A stretch of 61,205 nucleotides of DNA from Armatimonadota bacterium (lineage in GTDB: Bacteria > Armatimonadota > Fimbriimonadia > Fimbriimonadales > ATM1), in assembly GCA_022567555.1 (NCBI GenBank), contig JADFGT010000005.1, forward strand, positions 1-61,205. Reading direction: 5' to 3'. The notes under the pieces were generated by a model that saw nothing but the letters and a program-made list of their open reading frames with translations, ran no database searches and was not told the origin of the DNA. Both the position numbers and the translations under genes were made by a program. Within the stretch, counting starts at the first letter, position 1; each line of letters begins with the position of its first letter. Below, one piece after another: positions 33,791 through 43,213 of this stretch.

Positions 33791-35107
33791 ATGGAAAGCG
33801 ACAGTTGGCGTTGGGTCGCCATCGGCATCCTCATCTTCCTGAACGCCTTCTTCGTGGCCGCCGAATACGCCCTGGTCGGCTCCCGGGCCGGCCGAATTGA
33901 CGCCCTTGCCAGGCGCGGCGTCCGCGCCGCCAGAGCCGTGGCGAGGGCGCTGGACGACCTGCCCCGCTACATCGCCGGCATACAACTGGCCATCACAATG
34001 GCCGGGATCGGTCTCGGATGGACCGCTGAGACCACCATCGCCCCGACGCTCGAGCCCCTCCTGAAAGGAGTCGGCCTGCACGTCGTCGCGAGCTTGCTGG
34101 CCTTCCTGCTCGTCACGTTCCTGCTGGTCGTGCTGGGCGAACTTGTGCCCAAGTACATGACCATCCGCGACTCGGAGCGAATCGCCGTCCGTATCATCCA
34201 TCCCTTGAATGCCGGGCTGTTCCTCCTGAAGCCGCTGACGGCCGTTTTGCAGGGCGCAGGCTATCTGGCCCTGCGTCCGCTCGGCATTGACATGAGCCGG
34301 TTGGAGAGGCCCATCGTTGCGAAAGAGGAACTCGCCGCCCTCGTGCGGGAGAGCCAGACTGCGGGCGTCTTCGACGAAGCCCACGCGAAGATGGTGACCA
34401 AAGCGCTTCGCCTCACCGACCTGCAGGCGGACGACGTGATGATCCCGCGAGTGGACATCGTATACGTGGACGCCGGTTGGAGCCGGGACGAACTGCTTAG
34501 GCGCCTGGCCAAGCAGAGCCACACTCGCCTGATGGCCGTGGAGGCAGGCGATCTGGACGAGGTGGTCGGCATCCTGCACCTTCAGGACGCCATCCGGCTG
34601 TTTAGCGGCGAAGCGGAGAACCTCCGAAGCATCCTCCGGCCGGCCGTATTCATCCCCCCGACGTTGTCGCTCGAAAGGGTGGTCGAGATGATGCGCGAGC
34701 AGAGAACCCAGATGCTGATAGTGCGAGACGAGCACGGGGGCACCGAGGGACTGCTGACGCTCGAGGACGTCGTGGAAGAGGTGTTCGGAGAATTGGACGA
34801 CCAGGTGGAGCATGCGCAGCCGCGCATCGAGCGCCGGCCGGACGGCCGGGTCTTCATGCGCGGCGATGTGCGCACCGACGAACTGGCGGAATTCCTGAAT
34901 CTGGAGGAGAACCCGCTGGAGCGGGAGCCGGTCGCAACGATAATCTTGGAGCGGCTGGATCGCACACCGCGACTGGGAGACGTAGTGAAAACCCCGCTGG
35001 GCAGCCTTCGCGTTGACAACATGGCCCGCCAGCGGATTACACGCGTGTCGCTGATTCAGGTGGAGGCAGACGGAAGAGCACCAACTCGGCGGGCGACTGA
35101 CGACTGA
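33791..35107 (+). CDS. CNNM/HlyC/CorC family membrane protein (DUF21, CBS pair, CorC_HlyC)
   Basis: 438 residues. The DUF21 membrane part (residues 1-190) has four hydrophobic segments and GIQLAITMAGIGLGWTAE, VLGELVPKYMTIRDSERIA; then the linking helix EELAALVRESQTAGVFDEAHAKMVTKALRLTDLQADDVMIPRVDIVYVD, two CBS motifs (residues about 210-330, with DEHGGTEGLLTLEDVVEEVFGEL), and a CorC_HlyC domain (DGRVFMRGDVRTDELAEFL). The family handles Mg2+ or Co2+ efflux, or sodium-coupled Mg2+ transport. It stands alone. A 7-bp tandem GACTGAC repeat at 35095-35115 overlaps the last codons and stop, so the extreme C-terminus may be slippage-prone. Confidence 0.93.
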   Translation: MESDSWRWVAIGILIFLNAFFVAAEYALVGSRAGRIDALARRGVRAARAVARALDDLPRYIAGIQLAITMAGIGLGWTAETTIAPTLEPLLKGVGLHVVASLLAFLLVTFLLVVLGELVPKYMTIRDSERIAVRIIHPLNAGLFLLKPLTAVLQGAGYLALRPLGIDMSRLERPIVAKEELAALVRESQTAGVFDEAHAKMVTKALRLTDLQADDVMIPRVDIVYVDAGWSRDELLRRLAKQSHTRLMAVEAGDLDEVVGILHLQDAIRLFSGEAENLRSILRPAVFIPPTLSLERVVEMMREQRTQMLIVRDEHGGTEGLLTLEDVVEEVFGELDDQVEHAQPRIERRPDGRVFMRGDVRTDELAEFLNLEENPLEREPVATIILERLDRTPRLGDVVKTPLGSLRVDNMARQRITRVSLIQVEADGRAPTRRATDD

Positions 35108-35167
35108 CGACTGACGACCGGCGACCGGCACGCGCGGCCTTATGTTTAGGGTGGGTGCGGCACTCAT

Positions 35168-35208
35168 GTCGCGCATCACACTGCCCGGCAAGAGTGTAGG
35201 GCCTACCG
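35168..35208. repeat. Dispersed hairpin repeat, copy 2
   Basis: 41 bp closely similar to 22532-22572 with the shared centre CAAGAGTGTAGGGCCTACCG; the stem at 35183-35202 is imperfect. Confidence 0.55.
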
Positions 35209-35239
35209 AGGCCAACACGACAAACGAGGAACGTCTCGC

Positions 35240-35911
35240 TTAGAACGTTGCGCGGTTGAAGCGCACGAGGTTGCCGGTTCGCACGAACTCCAACCTCTCG
35301 GCGATAGACACCGCGTGGTCTCCCACATACTCCAGGTGATGGAACGCCTGTATCAACTTGAAACCGGCGTCCACAAACTCCGGATCGTCTCGCATGTCCT
35401 GCTTTAGCCGGCGGCGAACGCGTTTCCAGATGAGGTCCACTCCGGCGTCGGCGGCGATGATCTGGTCCAACAGGTAGGTGTCGTTTCGGCTGAACGCGCG
35501 CAATGCGTCAAGAAGCATCGCCCGCGCCTTCTCAGAGAGTTCGGTTAGGTCCGGCGCGTATTCGGGCGGGAAATCGGTGGGAAGCGAAATCCCCTTCTTC
35601 CCGATGCTCACCGCATCGTCGCCGACCCGCTCGAGTTCGGTGGAGATGCTCATCGCCGACCCAATGAAGCGTACGTCTCGGCCGACGGGGGCCTCGCGCG
35701 CGATGAGGACCATGGACGTGGACTGTATCTCCAACTCCATCTCGTCCAAGACACTGTCCGCCTCGATGATTTCGCGAGCGAGCGCTTCATCCTTGCGGAT
35801 GAGCGCCGTGACGGCGTCACTGACCATCTTCTCGGCGCGGACGCCCATCTCCATGACGCGCTCTTTCAGTTCGCCGAGGAGGTCATCGAAGTGTTTTCTG
35901 GCCGAATGCAT
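35240..35911 (-). CDS. phoU: PhoU-family phosphate signalling protein
   Basis: 223 residues, all helical: two PhoU repeats with the metal-binding pattern ELERVGDDAVSIGKK (near residue 92) and HLEYVGDHAVSIAERL (near residue 195). PhoU damps the phosphate-starvation response through PhoR and the Pst transporter. No pst or phoR gene is in the window; the response regulator at 41.7 kb is PhoB-like but 6 kb away. It follows clpX by 61 bp on the same strand, so it may be read through from the tig-clp operon. Confidence 0.93.
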   Translation of the reverse strand: MHSARKHFDDLLGELKERVMEMGVRAEKMVSDAVTALIRKDEALAREIIEADSVLDEMELEIQSTSMVLIAREAPVGRDVRFIGSAMSISTELERVGDDAVSIGKKGISLPTDFPPEYAPDLTELSEKARAMLLDALRAFSRNDTYLLDQIIAADAGVDLIWKRVRRRLKQDMRDDPEFVDAGFKLIQAFHHLEYVGDHAVSIAERLEFVRTGNLVRFNRATF

Positions 35912-35972
35912 TGCGCAGCCTCATAGGGATAGACGCCGCTGGGCGCCGAAACCTCGCACCTTTACGGTACCA

Positions 35973-37238
35973 CTAACTGGCCTGGAGGCGTTCCCCGCCA
36001 GGGTAGATGATCGGCGAGGTCTTGCCGCTTGTGACGTCTTTCGGGATCACCACCCGCTCCACCTGGCCACGGCTGGGCACCTCGAACATCACGTCCATCA
36101 TGATCGTCTCGAAGATGCCGCGCAGCGCACGCGCGCCGGTCTTGCGCAGCAGGGCTTCCTTGGCGATCTCTTGCAGCACGCCGTCCTCGAACTCCAGTTC
36201 CACGCCGTCCATGGAGAACAGTTTCTGGAACTGCTTCACCAATGAGTTCCGGGGCTCTGTGAGGATGCGTACGAGGGCGTCCTCGTCCAAAGGACTGAGC
36301 GTCGCGACAACCGGCAGGCGGCCGATGAATTCGGGGATTAGGCCGTACTTGAGCAGGTCTTCAGGCATGACGTTTTTGAGAACGTCCCGGCGCTGCTCAT
36401 GTTTGGAGCGCGGTTTGGAGCGGAACCCGATCACGTTCTCACGCTGCCTGCGCATGATTATCTCTTCCAGGCCATCAAATGTGCCTCCGCAGATGAACAG
36501 GATGTTCTCGGTGTCAATCTGCAGGTACTCCTGATGCGGATGCTTGCGACCTCCGCCCGGGGGAACGTTAGCCACGGTTCCCTCCAGAATCTTCAGCAAT
36601 GCCTGCTGGACACCTTCGCCGCTCACGTCTCGCGTGATGCTGGGATTATCGCTCTTGCGAGCGATCTTATCTATCTCATCCACATAGATGATTCCGCGTT
36701 CCGCCGCCTGGATCGGCTGCTTTCCGAACTCGCCATTATCGGCGGCCTGATACAGTTTCAGAAGGATGTTCTCGACATCCTCGCCCACATAGCCTGCTTC
36801 GGTCAAACTGGTTGCGTCGGCGATTGCAAAGGGAACGTTTAGGATTCGCGCGAGGGTTTGGGCAAGGAGCGTCTTTCCGGAACCCGTCGGCCCGATCATC
36901 AATATGTTGCTCTTCGAGATATCAACATCGTCACCGCCGCGCTCCGATGAGATGCGCTTGTAATGGTTGTACACTGCGACGCTTAGGGCGCGCTTGGCAG
37001 TCTCCTGGCCAATGACGTACTGTTCGAGAAACGCGACGATCTCCTTAGGCTTCGGAACCGCGCCGCCGAACGGCTTCTCGGTTGCCTGTATTGGAGCTTC
37101 CTCCGGTCCACCCCCACGGAGGATCTCCGCACACAGGTCAATGCATTCCTGGCAGACACCGCCGTAGAGACCGACGATTAGGCGTCTAACCTGCGCCTTA
37201 GGCTTTCCGCACAGCGCGCATCTGTCTCGATGTTCCAT
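35973..37238 (-). CDS. clpX: ATP-dependent Clp protease ATP-binding subunit ClpX
   Basis: 421 residues. N-terminal zinc-binding domain with C7, C10, C29 and C32; AAA+ core with Walker A GPTGSGKT near residue 115, Walker [10 protein letters not shown], the pore loop GYVGEDVE, the ClpP-binding loop IGFRSKP-type segment, and the sensor 2 region ALRGIFE. ClpX unfolds tagged proteins and feeds them to ClpP. A GGAGGAAC right before the ATG fixes the start. It lies 32 bp after clpP in the order tig-clpP-clpX-phoU, the conserved operon in many phyla. Confidence 0.98.
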   Translation of the reverse strand: MEHRDRCALCGKPKAQVRRLIVGLYGGVCQECIDLCAEILRGGGPEEAPIQATEKPFGGAVPKPKEIVAFLEQYVIGQETAKRALSVAVYNHYKRISSERGGDDVDISKSNILMIGPTGSGKTLLAQTLARILNVPFAIADATSLTEAGYVGEDVENILLKLYQAADNGEFGKQPIQAAERGIIYVDEIDKIARKSDNPSITRDVSGEGVQQALLKILEGTVANVPPGGGRKHPHQEYLQIDTENILFICGGTFDGLEEIIMRRQRENVIGFRSKPRSKHEQRRDVLKNVMPEDLLKYGLIPEFIGRLPVVATLSPLDEDALVRILTEPRNSLVKQFQKLFSMDGVELEFEDGVLQEIAKEALLRKTGARALRGIFETIMMDVMFEVPSRGQVERVVIPKDVTSGKTSPIIYPGGERLQAS

Positions 37239-37270
37239 GTTCCTCCGGTTACTCTTGAGGACGCCGCGGT

Positions 37271-37855
37271 CTACCGCTCGCCCGGTTTCAGCACGGTATC
37301 CACAACACCGTACTCCTTTGCCTCGACCGCGCTCATGAAGTAGTCGCGGTCGGTGTCCTGTTCAATCCGCTCCAACGGCTGCCCGGTGTGGCGGGCCAGA
37401 ATCTCGTTTAGAATGCTCTTGTACCGCATTACCTCTTTGGCCTGGATCTGGATATCCGCAGCCGACCCCTGGAAGCCCGCGCTCACCTGGTGGATCATCA
37501 CGCGCGCGTGCTCCAGGCAGAACCGCTTTCCTTTAGTCCCACCGGCCAGGAGCAGCGCTCCCATGCTGGCGGCTTGGCCGACGCAGGTCGTGGCCAGATC
37601 GCACTTCACATACTGCATCGCGTCATACACGGCGAGACCTGCGCTGACTGAACCCCCCGGCGAGTTTATGTACAGCTCGATATCCTTGTCCGGATCCTCC
37701 TTCTCCAAATACAATAACTGTGCCACAATCAGGTTCGCGTGGTAGTCGTCCAGCGCGTCGCCCAGAAAGATGATCCGATCCTTGAGCAGACGCGAAAACA
37801 GGTCGTAGGTTCGCTCTCCTCTCGCCGTCTGCTCTATGACCCACGGTACGCCCAT
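37271..37855 (-). CDS. clpP: ATP-dependent Clp protease proteolytic subunit ClpP
   Basis: 194 residues. The catalytic triad is intact: S97 in GQAASMGA, H122 in RVMIHQ and D171 in DTDRD; also INSPGGSV and the handle region. Fourteen subunits form the barrel of the ClpXP protease. The N-terminus is short and resembles mature enzymes that need little processing. AAGGAG precedes the ATG. It is 55 bp downstream of tig. Confidence 0.98.
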   Translation of the reverse strand: MGVPWVIEQTARGERTYDLFSRLLKDRIIFLGDALDDYHANLIVAQLLYLEKEDPDKDIELYINSPGGSVSAGLAVYDAMQYVKCDLATTCVGQAASMGALLLAGGTKGKRFCLEHARVMIHQVSAGFQGSAADIQIQAKEVMRYKSILNEILARHTGQPLERIEQDTDRDYFMSAVEAKEYGVVDTVLKPGER

Positions 37856-37910
37856 TCTTGCTCCTTCGCCCGCTCCCGCAGGCTTATTATCGGCCGACTC
37901 GGAATCCCTC

Positions 37911-39224
37911 CTATAACGTCTGGCCGGTTTCTTCCAGCATCTGTGCCCGCTCCCGCAGCAGGCCCAGGACCTTCTTGCTCATTACCCGGTAGTTGATCTC
38001 ATTCTGATTGCCGCCGCGCCGGAGCGCGCGGGCCACATCTTGAGGGGCGAGACCGCTCTCCGCAGCGATCCCCGCAATCTGCTCCGCCACGTCCTCCTTG
38101 GTCACCTTCATGCCCTCCTGCTTGAAAACCTCCGTTATCAGCAGCGCCCGCCGGACCTCCTGCCGGGCCTCCTCACAGACCCGCTCCTGAAGCTGTTCGA
38201 CCGTCATGTTGTTTGATTCGGCAACGTCTTTGGGGGTCAGGCCCTTCCGTCCGGCCTCCTCGGCGATCTCTCCAATCCTCTGGTCAGCCACCCGTTCCCA
38301 CATCGTGTCCGGCATGTGGACGATGGAGCTCTGAATCAGTTTCTGGATCAACTGTTCGTTCACGTAATCTTCGACCATCCGTTCTTTGGCCGCCTGGACC
38401 TGTTCCCGGACCTTTGCCCGGAGTTCGTCCACCGACGCGGCGCTGAATCGCTGGGCAAAATCGTCAGTCAGGTCCGGCAGAACGGGCGCCGACAGAGACG
38501 TGATCCGGATTCGGCAGGGGAACGGCTTGCCGGCCCAATCCGCCTCCTGAAAGTCGCTCGGAAACGTCAGGTCGGCCCGCTTTGTGTCCTCCAGACCCAT
38601 CCCCATCAGTTGCTGGTCAAGCTGGGGGAACGTTTCACCGACAACGGTCATGAACGTCTTGCTCGCTTCCTCTTCTTCCTCGCCCTCCGGCTGTATCACG
38701 ACCACCGCGAAGTCACCCTCCTGGGCTCCGCGCGACTCGATAGGCTGACGCGTCGCCCTTCGCCGACGCATGTCATCTATCTGCTCGTCAACCTCCTCGT
38801 CGGTCACCTCAACCGCCGGCCGCTTCACTTCGAGCGATTCCTGGTCGCCCAATTCTACTTTCGGTTCGAGCGGAACCTTCGCGCTGAACTCGCACTCCGA
38901 GGCGTCCTCCTCAAGTTTGGTCACCTCGATGCGCGGGGGTCCATGCGCCTTCAGACCCTCTTGCTTCATGGCGTCGTCATAGGCCTCCCGGACGATCGCG
39001 TCCTGAGCCAGTTTGCGAACGTACTCTGGGTTCGCATACTGCTGGACAAGGGCCTTCGGCGCCGCGCCGGGGCGAAATCCGGGGATCCGGACCCGCTTCG
39101 AAGCCCGGCGGTACGCCTTGGTGAACCCGGCTCGCACCTGCTCAGGCGAACAGTGCACGGTCAATAGAACCGTGCACGGATTCAGTTCCTCGGACGTGAC
39201 CTGCATGTCGGTGGCTGTTGACAT
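37911..39224 (-). CDS. tig: Trigger factor (ribosome-associated chaperone)
   Basis: 437 residues. The ribosome-binding N-domain ends with the signature [17 protein letters not shown] near residue 50. The PPIase-like middle ([12 protein letters not shown] ... [15 protein letters not shown]) is recognisable but diverged, with an acidic loop [10 protein letters not shown] in place of the usual strand. The C-terminal helical chaperone domain follows ([23 protein letters not shown]). It binds nascent chains at the ribosome exit. ATG 39224 is preferred because it leaves the usual short lead to MQVT; an in-frame ATG at 39254 is possible. Head of the tig-clpP-clpX operon. Confidence 0.95.
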   Translation of the reverse strand: MSTATDMQVTSEELNPCTVLLTVHCSPEQVRAGFTKAYRRASKRVRIPGFRPGAAPKALVQQYANPEYVRKLAQDAIVREAYDDAMKQEGLKAHGPPRIEVTKLEEDASECEFSAKVPLEPKVELGDQESLEVKRPAVEVTDEEVDEQIDDMRRRRATRQPIESRGAQEGDFAVVVIQPEGEEEEEASKTFMTVVGETFPQLDQQLMGMGLEDTKRADLTFPSDFQEADWAGKPFPCRIRITSLSAPVLPDLTDDFAQRFSAASVDELRAKVREQVQAAKERMVEDYVNEQLIQKLIQSSIVHMPDTMWERVADQRIGEIAEEAGRKGLTPKDVAESNNMTVEQLQERVCEEARQEVRRALLITEVFKQEGMKVTKEDVAEQIAGIAAESGLAPQDVARALRRGGNQNEINYRVMSKKVLGLLRERAQMLEETGQTL

Positions 39225-39317
39225 TTGGTCGCTCACAACAAGGATACCCGCCATGAGGGCCGCATCAGCCTCAAAAAAGGGACAGGGCCGGCGGTGGCGG
39301 TGCAGGCCCCAAAAAGA

Positions 39318-39392
39318 TGGAGCGGGAAACGGGAGTCGAACCCGCGACCCTCTCGTTGGCAACGAGATGCTCTACCACTGAGCTATTCCCGC
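39318..39392 (-). tRNA. tRNA-Gly(GCC)
   Basis: Minus-strand cloverleaf with GCGGGAA acceptor strand (5' end at 39392), anticodon loop TTGCCAA on stem TCTCG/CGAGA giving GCC, T-arm GGTTCGACTCC and encoded CCA (39318-39320). Confidence 0.96.
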
Positions 39393-39472
39393 GTGTAGCT
39401 CTTGGTACCCCATTGGGGCGGATTTGTCAAGGCGGCCCCTCGGCTGTCCGGCGCAGGTACCATTCTGCTCCT

Positions 39473-39557
39473 GGGCGGGTGGCGGAACTGGTAGACGCGC
39501 TGGATTTAGGATCCAGTCCCGAAAGGGGTAAGGGTTCGACTCCCTTCTCGCCCACCA
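39473..39557 (+). tRNA. tRNA-Leu(UAG)
   Basis: Plus-strand, 85 nt with long variable arm (CCCGAAAGGGG), acceptor GGGCGGG/CTCGCCC, anticodon loop TTTAGGA on stem CTGGA/TCCAG giving TAG, and encoded CCA. Confidence 0.96.
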
Positions 39558-39638
39558 GAAGCATTCCACACACCGCAGGGGCGGCTCGACCGGCGCCGCC
39601 GAGAGTCGCCGGATAGCCCTCCGCACTGCTGCCGACCG

Positions 39639-40055
39639 TTACCCCCGCCCCGTGGGGCTCCTCGCGCCGAACAGTCCCCTGTTCGCTTCCGGCTCCAGTT
39701 GGGCATTGAACCGCTCGACCATCTCTTTCGCCTGCGATTCAAATTGATACGAGCCGGACACCTCGCCCTGCCACACCGACTCGATAACCCACTCCGGAAC
39801 GGGCAGATGCACGATGCGCTCGGGCGGCTTGAGCGTCACACAGAGCACGGTCGCGGCGCTCTCCGGGTCCGGGAAGATGAACTCGAAGTGGACGCGGTCA
39901 GGCTCATAGCGGGTGGTCCCGGCCTGCGCCTCGCCCTTGACGATCCCTTCCCGGAAGATGCCCTCGTCATATTGCCCTTCCTCCGGCGGCCGCTTCTGCT
40001 TCAGCCGCTCCAGGATCGCGATCTTCTTTCGGGCGGCCCACTCGTTGAGGGTCAC
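39639..40055 (-). CDS. Conserved hypothetical protein
   Basis: 138 residues with start GTG at 40055. I do not recognise a domain. The N-terminus is a charged helix (NEWAARKKIAILERLKQKRPPEEGQ), followed by strand-rich sequence (RVHFEFIFPDPESAATVLCVTLKPPERIVHLPVPEWVIESVWQG) and a helical C-terminus. There is no signal or membrane segment, so it is probably cytoplasmic. It sits between tRNA-Leu and the barrel-sandwich protein, on its own strand. Confidence 0.6.
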   Translation of the reverse strand: MTLNEWAARKKIAILERLKQKRPPEEGQYDEGIFREGIVKGEAQAGTTRYEPDRVHFEFIFPDPESAATVLCVTLKPPERIVHLPVPEWVIESVWQGEVSGSYQFESQAKEMVERFNAQLEPEANRGLFGARSPTGRG

Positions 40056-40406
40056 GTCGCCAGGTTACCGCCTCGACCCCCCTGCGGCAGGCGGGCTCCT
40101 GCCCGGCGGAGGCAAGAGTCCGAGAGAGGAGCGGGGCCGGTGGGCGAGGCCGGCCCCCGGTGGCGCTGGCTGCGGAGGGCTTCGCAGCCTGCCTTGTTAG
40201 GCGAGGGCATTGAAACGGGCTTGGCTCTACGTTTCGCGCCGAACAGGTGTCATCTTCCGCGCCCCCAATCGGCAAGTGTCCGTACCATTGCGAGCAGGCC
40301 GAGATTGGAGCGTGAAAACGGGGGCTTTTACCCGCGTGCGATTGCCTGGATGCACGGGCTTTTGCGGGGACGGGTAGACGCGCCGGCGGGCCGGAAGATG
40401 ATCAGA
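40056..40406. other. Intergenic stretch without a supported gene
   Basis: GC-rich sequence between two divergent genes. It contains a short inverted repeat (CTGCGGCAGGCGGGCTCCTGCCCG) near 40081 and no credible coding frame. Confidence 0.5.
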
Positions 40407-40415
40407 TGCTAAACT
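40407..40415 (+). promoter_or_regulatory. Extended -10 promoter element
   Basis: TGCTAAACT, an extended -10, 21 nt upstream of the ATG at 40437. Confidence 0.4.
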
Positions 40416-40436
40416 GGGGGCGCAGGCGGTAGCTCC

Positions 40437-41585
40437 ATGCACCGGCTCCTGAGGACGATTCGATTGGGCACAGCCTACACACCCGGTCTCACAATCAGCG
40501 CAGATCACGTCGTACGCAGAACGCGGCGGCTTCCCCTCAAAGGCGATGTGCTCGTGCAACTGAATCAGGAGGTCGAACCCACGACGGTCGTCGCCCGGAC
40601 GGAACTGCCCGGAATCCTGCAAAGCGTGAAGGTGGCCGAGAAACTGAGCGTGGAGCCGGGCGATGTCCCCGAACTCCTGACGGTCAGGATCGGCGATTCC
40701 GTTGAAGAGGGTGTGCTTCTTGCCGAGTCGAAGGGGCTGTTCGGCCTATTCAAGGGCCACGTTTACTCGGAGTACGCCGGCACGATTGAGACCCTGACCG
40801 AGCGCAGCGGCCACCTGCTGATCCGGGAACCGCCGACTCCGGTCGAAGTATCGGCCTATATGAAGGGCAAGGTCGTCGAGATCCTTCCCGAAGAGGGCGC
40901 GATAATCGAAACGCGCGGCGCGATGATCCAGGGCATATTCGGCATCGGAGGCGAGCGCCTGGGCGCGATTAGGATAGCCGTAGAGTCGCCGGACGAGACT
41001 CTGGAGGCAAGCCACGTTCGGGAGGACGACAAAGAAAAGGTCCTTATCGGCGGCGCATGCGTCACATTTGACGCGATTAAGGCGGCGGAGAAGGCCGGCG
41101 TGGTGGGACTGGTCGCCGGAGCGGTGCGCGACATGGACCTCGTCAAGTATCTCGGATACGACATAGGCGTGGCAATCACAGGCCAAGAGGCGATCCCGCT
41201 ATCGCTCATCGCGACAGAGGGCTTCGGAAGGCTCGCCATGGCCAGCCACACGTTTGAACTGTTCAAGAGCCTCGAGGGAAAGCAGGCGAGCATAAACGGC
41301 GCGACTCAGATCCGGGCCGGTGTGATCCGGCCGGAAGTGATCGTACCGATTGAGGGGGCGGCCTCCCGCGAGAAACCCACCGACGGTTACGGGACGCTGG
41401 AGATCGGAACAACCGTGCGCATAATCCGCGAACCGTATTTCGGCCGCCTGGCAGAGGTCACGGAACTGCCGCCCGAATTGCAAAGGGTGGAATCCGGTTC
41501 GTCGGTGCGCGTATTGAAGGCGAAACTGGAGGGCGGCGAGGAGGTGACGGTCCCACGCGCGAATGTCGAAATCATTGCGACCTGA
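40437..41585 (+). CDS. Barrel-sandwich/KOW domain protein of unknown function
   Basis: 382 residues. The N-terminal 130 look like a lipoyl/RnfC-type barrel-sandwich hybrid (KGDVLVQLNQEVEPTTVVARTELPG, VRIGDSVEEGVLLAESKGLFGLFKGHVYSEYAGTIETL). A middle domain has a repeated-looking alpha/beta pattern (IQGIFGIGGERLGAIRIAVE, LIGGACVTFDAIKAAEKAGVVGLVAGAVRDMDLVKYLGYDIGVAITG). The C-terminus has a KOW-like strand pair (IGTTVRIIREPYFGRLAEVTELPPELQRVESGSSVRVLKAKL) as in NusG and ribosomal L24. No enzyme motif is visible; the mix suggests binding to nucleic acid or a multiprotein complex. It is 118 bp upstream of the response regulator on the same strand. Confidence 0.75.
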   Translation: MHRLLRTIRLGTAYTPGLTISADHVVRRTRRLPLKGDVLVQLNQEVEPTTVVARTELPGILQSVKVAEKLSVEPGDVPELLTVRIGDSVEEGVLLAESKGLFGLFKGHVYSEYAGTIETLTERSGHLLIREPPTPVEVSAYMKGKVVEILPEEGAIIETRGAMIQGIFGIGGERLGAIRIAVESPDETLEASHVREDDKEKVLIGGACVTFDAIKAAEKAGVVGLVAGAVRDMDLVKYLGYDIGVAITGQEAIPLSLIATEGFGRLAMASHTFELFKSLEGKQASINGATQIRAGVIRPEVIVPIEGAASREKPTDGYGTLEIGTTVRIIREPYFGRLAEVTELPPELQRVESGSSVRVLKAKLEGGEEVTVPRANVEIIAT

Positions 41586-41703
41586 CGGGAGTGGTTTGTA
41601 GTTTGTCATCTGATGATGGAAGTACGAAGTCTGGCTTGGAGGCCCGGCTCTGAAACCTCGAATGTCGTATCTCAAGTCAGCAGTCCGAAATCCGTAGTCC
41701 GCG

Positions 41704-42390
41704 ATGAAGATCTTAGTTGTTGACGACGAACCGGCCCTTCTGGAGACCGTTTCCCGGCGCCTGTTGCGCGACGGCTATGAGGTCTTGACCGCCGAAACGG
41801 CGGAGGACGCACTTAGAGAGTTCCGCGCGCACAGTCCAGACCTCATCGTGCTCGATGTGATGCTTCCCGGACGGAGCGGGCTCGAACTCACCGGAATCCT
41901 GCGCTCCGAAAGCGCGGTGCCGATTCTGTTTCTGTCTGCGCGGACCTCCGACCAGGACCGGCTGAGAGGCTTCGAGGTCGGCGGCGACGATTATCTGACC
42001 AAGCCGTTCAACCTGGCCGAGCTCTCGGCGCGGGTCGAGGCGATCCTGCGACGCAGCCAGTCATCCATAGCGTCGAAGCCTCTCGTATACGGTGATCTGG
42101 TTGTAGACCCGGAACGCCACGAAGTGTGGACCGGAGAGCGCAAGTTGGCGCTAAAGCCAAAAGAGTTCGCGCTCCTGCACTTCCTTGCATCCAATCCGAA
42201 CAAGGTGTTCACGCGCGAAGCGCTTCTGGATCGCGTGTGGGGGCCGAATGCGTACGTCACGCCCCGCACCGTGGACGTGCACGTGAGCTGGCTCCGCAAG
42301 CATATTGAAGCCGACCCCGCCAACCCGGTCCGAATCGTCACCGTGCGGGGGATCGGCTACAAGTTCGCCGATTCCGGTCCGGAGTCCTGA
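41704..42390 (+). CDS. OmpR/PhoB-type response regulator (orphan)
   Basis: 228 residues. The receiver domain has D7, D8, phosphoacceptor D51, S78 and K100 in the usual motifs, followed by a winged-helix DNA-binding domain (LKPKEFALLHFLASNPNKVFTREALLDRVWG, RTVDVHVSWLRKHIE, RGIGYKF). It activates or represses genes when phosphorylated. No histidine kinase lies next to it, so its partner is elsewhere. Its last 34 bp overlap the end of the convergent hydrolase gene. Confidence 0.95.
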   Translation: MKILVVDDEPALLETVSRRLLRDGYEVLTAETAEDALREFRAHSPDLIVLDVMLPGRSGLELTGILRSESAVPILFLSARTSDQDRLRGFEVGGDDYLTKPFNLAELSARVEAILRRSQSSIASKPLVYGDLVVDPERHEVWTGERKLALKPKEFALLHFLASNPNKVFTREALLDRVWGPNAYVTPRTVDVHVSWLRKHIEADPANPVRIVTVRGIGYKFADSGPES

Positions 42391-43163
42391 CCGCCGGGCT
42401 TGAAACCGGACAGGAATCTCTCAACCGCCGCCCAATTCTCCTCGGCGCCGTCACTGTTCTTGTCTGAACGAAGTGTGGAAGAACCATGCACCCCTTTCTT
42501 GGGAATGTGATGCGTTCTCTGACCGGGGGACGCGGCGTTTAGGATCTCTCGCGCGACGTCCACCTCGCCTCCGCCACCCGACGTGACAAATATCGGCGCG
42601 GCCACGCTCGAGGCCCATTTGCGCACAGGGTCGCCGGAGCCGAAGTATTCGCCCGGAGAAAAGGCCAGCACCGCGGCGACATCGTCGGCGCGGTCTCCGC
42701 CAAGCCTGATCGCGAGCGACGCTGAGTAACTGCTGCCCCAGATGAGTACGCCGCCTGTGTAACCCTCGTCCTTCGCGTAAGACAAGGCGGCCTGCATGTC
42801 CTGGTAGGCGTCCATGTACTCCTCGCTGCGGCCCAGCGCCTCCACGGTGCGGTTCTGGCGGCCCCACCCCTTGCCGCCGGAGCGCAGGTCCACGGCTAGG
42901 CAGTTGAAGCCCATTTTCACCAGCCTCGGCGCGATGGTCGCGTACTCTCCGGCGTTCGAGCCGGCCTGGTGGAACAGAAGAATAACGGGCGCCTCTTTGC
43001 CTCCCTCGGCCTCGAACAGGTCGGCGTAGACGGTTGCGCCGTCCGCGGCCTTGAAGGTGATCTCATTCCCGGGTTCGCTGGCGGGGGTCTCTTCTCCCCC
43101 GCAAGAACAGACGGCCGCCGCGGCCGCGGCGAAACCGATGGCGAACGTTGACAGTTTGGACAT
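42357..43163 (-). CDS. Lipoprotein alpha/beta hydrolase (dienelactone hydrolase-like)
   Basis: 268 residues with a lipoprotein-type leader ending in Cys21. Hydrolase landmarks: PVILLFHQAGSNAGEY (oxyanion region), FNCLAVDLRSGGKG, nucleophile Ser in IWGSSYSA, and a late His in KKGVHGSS. Acts on ester or similar bonds of an unknown substrate at the membrane surface. AGGAGCGAGG precedes the ATG. Its C-terminal codons are antisense to the end of the response regulator over 34 bp. Confidence 0.87.
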   Translation of the reverse strand: MSKLSTFAIGFAAAAAAVCSCGGEETPASEPGNEITFKAADGATVYADLFEAEGGKEAPVILLFHQAGSNAGEYATIAPRLVKMGFNCLAVDLRSGGKGWGRQNRTVEALGRSEEYMDAYQDMQAALSYAKDEGYTGGVLIWGSSYSASLAIRLGGDRADDVAAVLAFSPGEYFGSGDPVRKWASSVAAPIFVTSGGGGEVDVAREILNAASPGQRTHHIPKKGVHGSSTLRSDKNSDGAEENWAAVERFLSGFKPGGQDSGPESANL

Positions 43164-43213
43164 ATCCTCGCTCCTTTGAATCGAAGCCTACCCGGCAGGC
43201 AACGGCGTTCCTC

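Noticed and set aside
33563-35218. 551-residue minus-strand frame opposite the HlyC/CorC gene
   Set aside because: It is the antisense shadow of a strong conserved gene in GC-rich DNA and shows His/Arg-rich composition without motifs.
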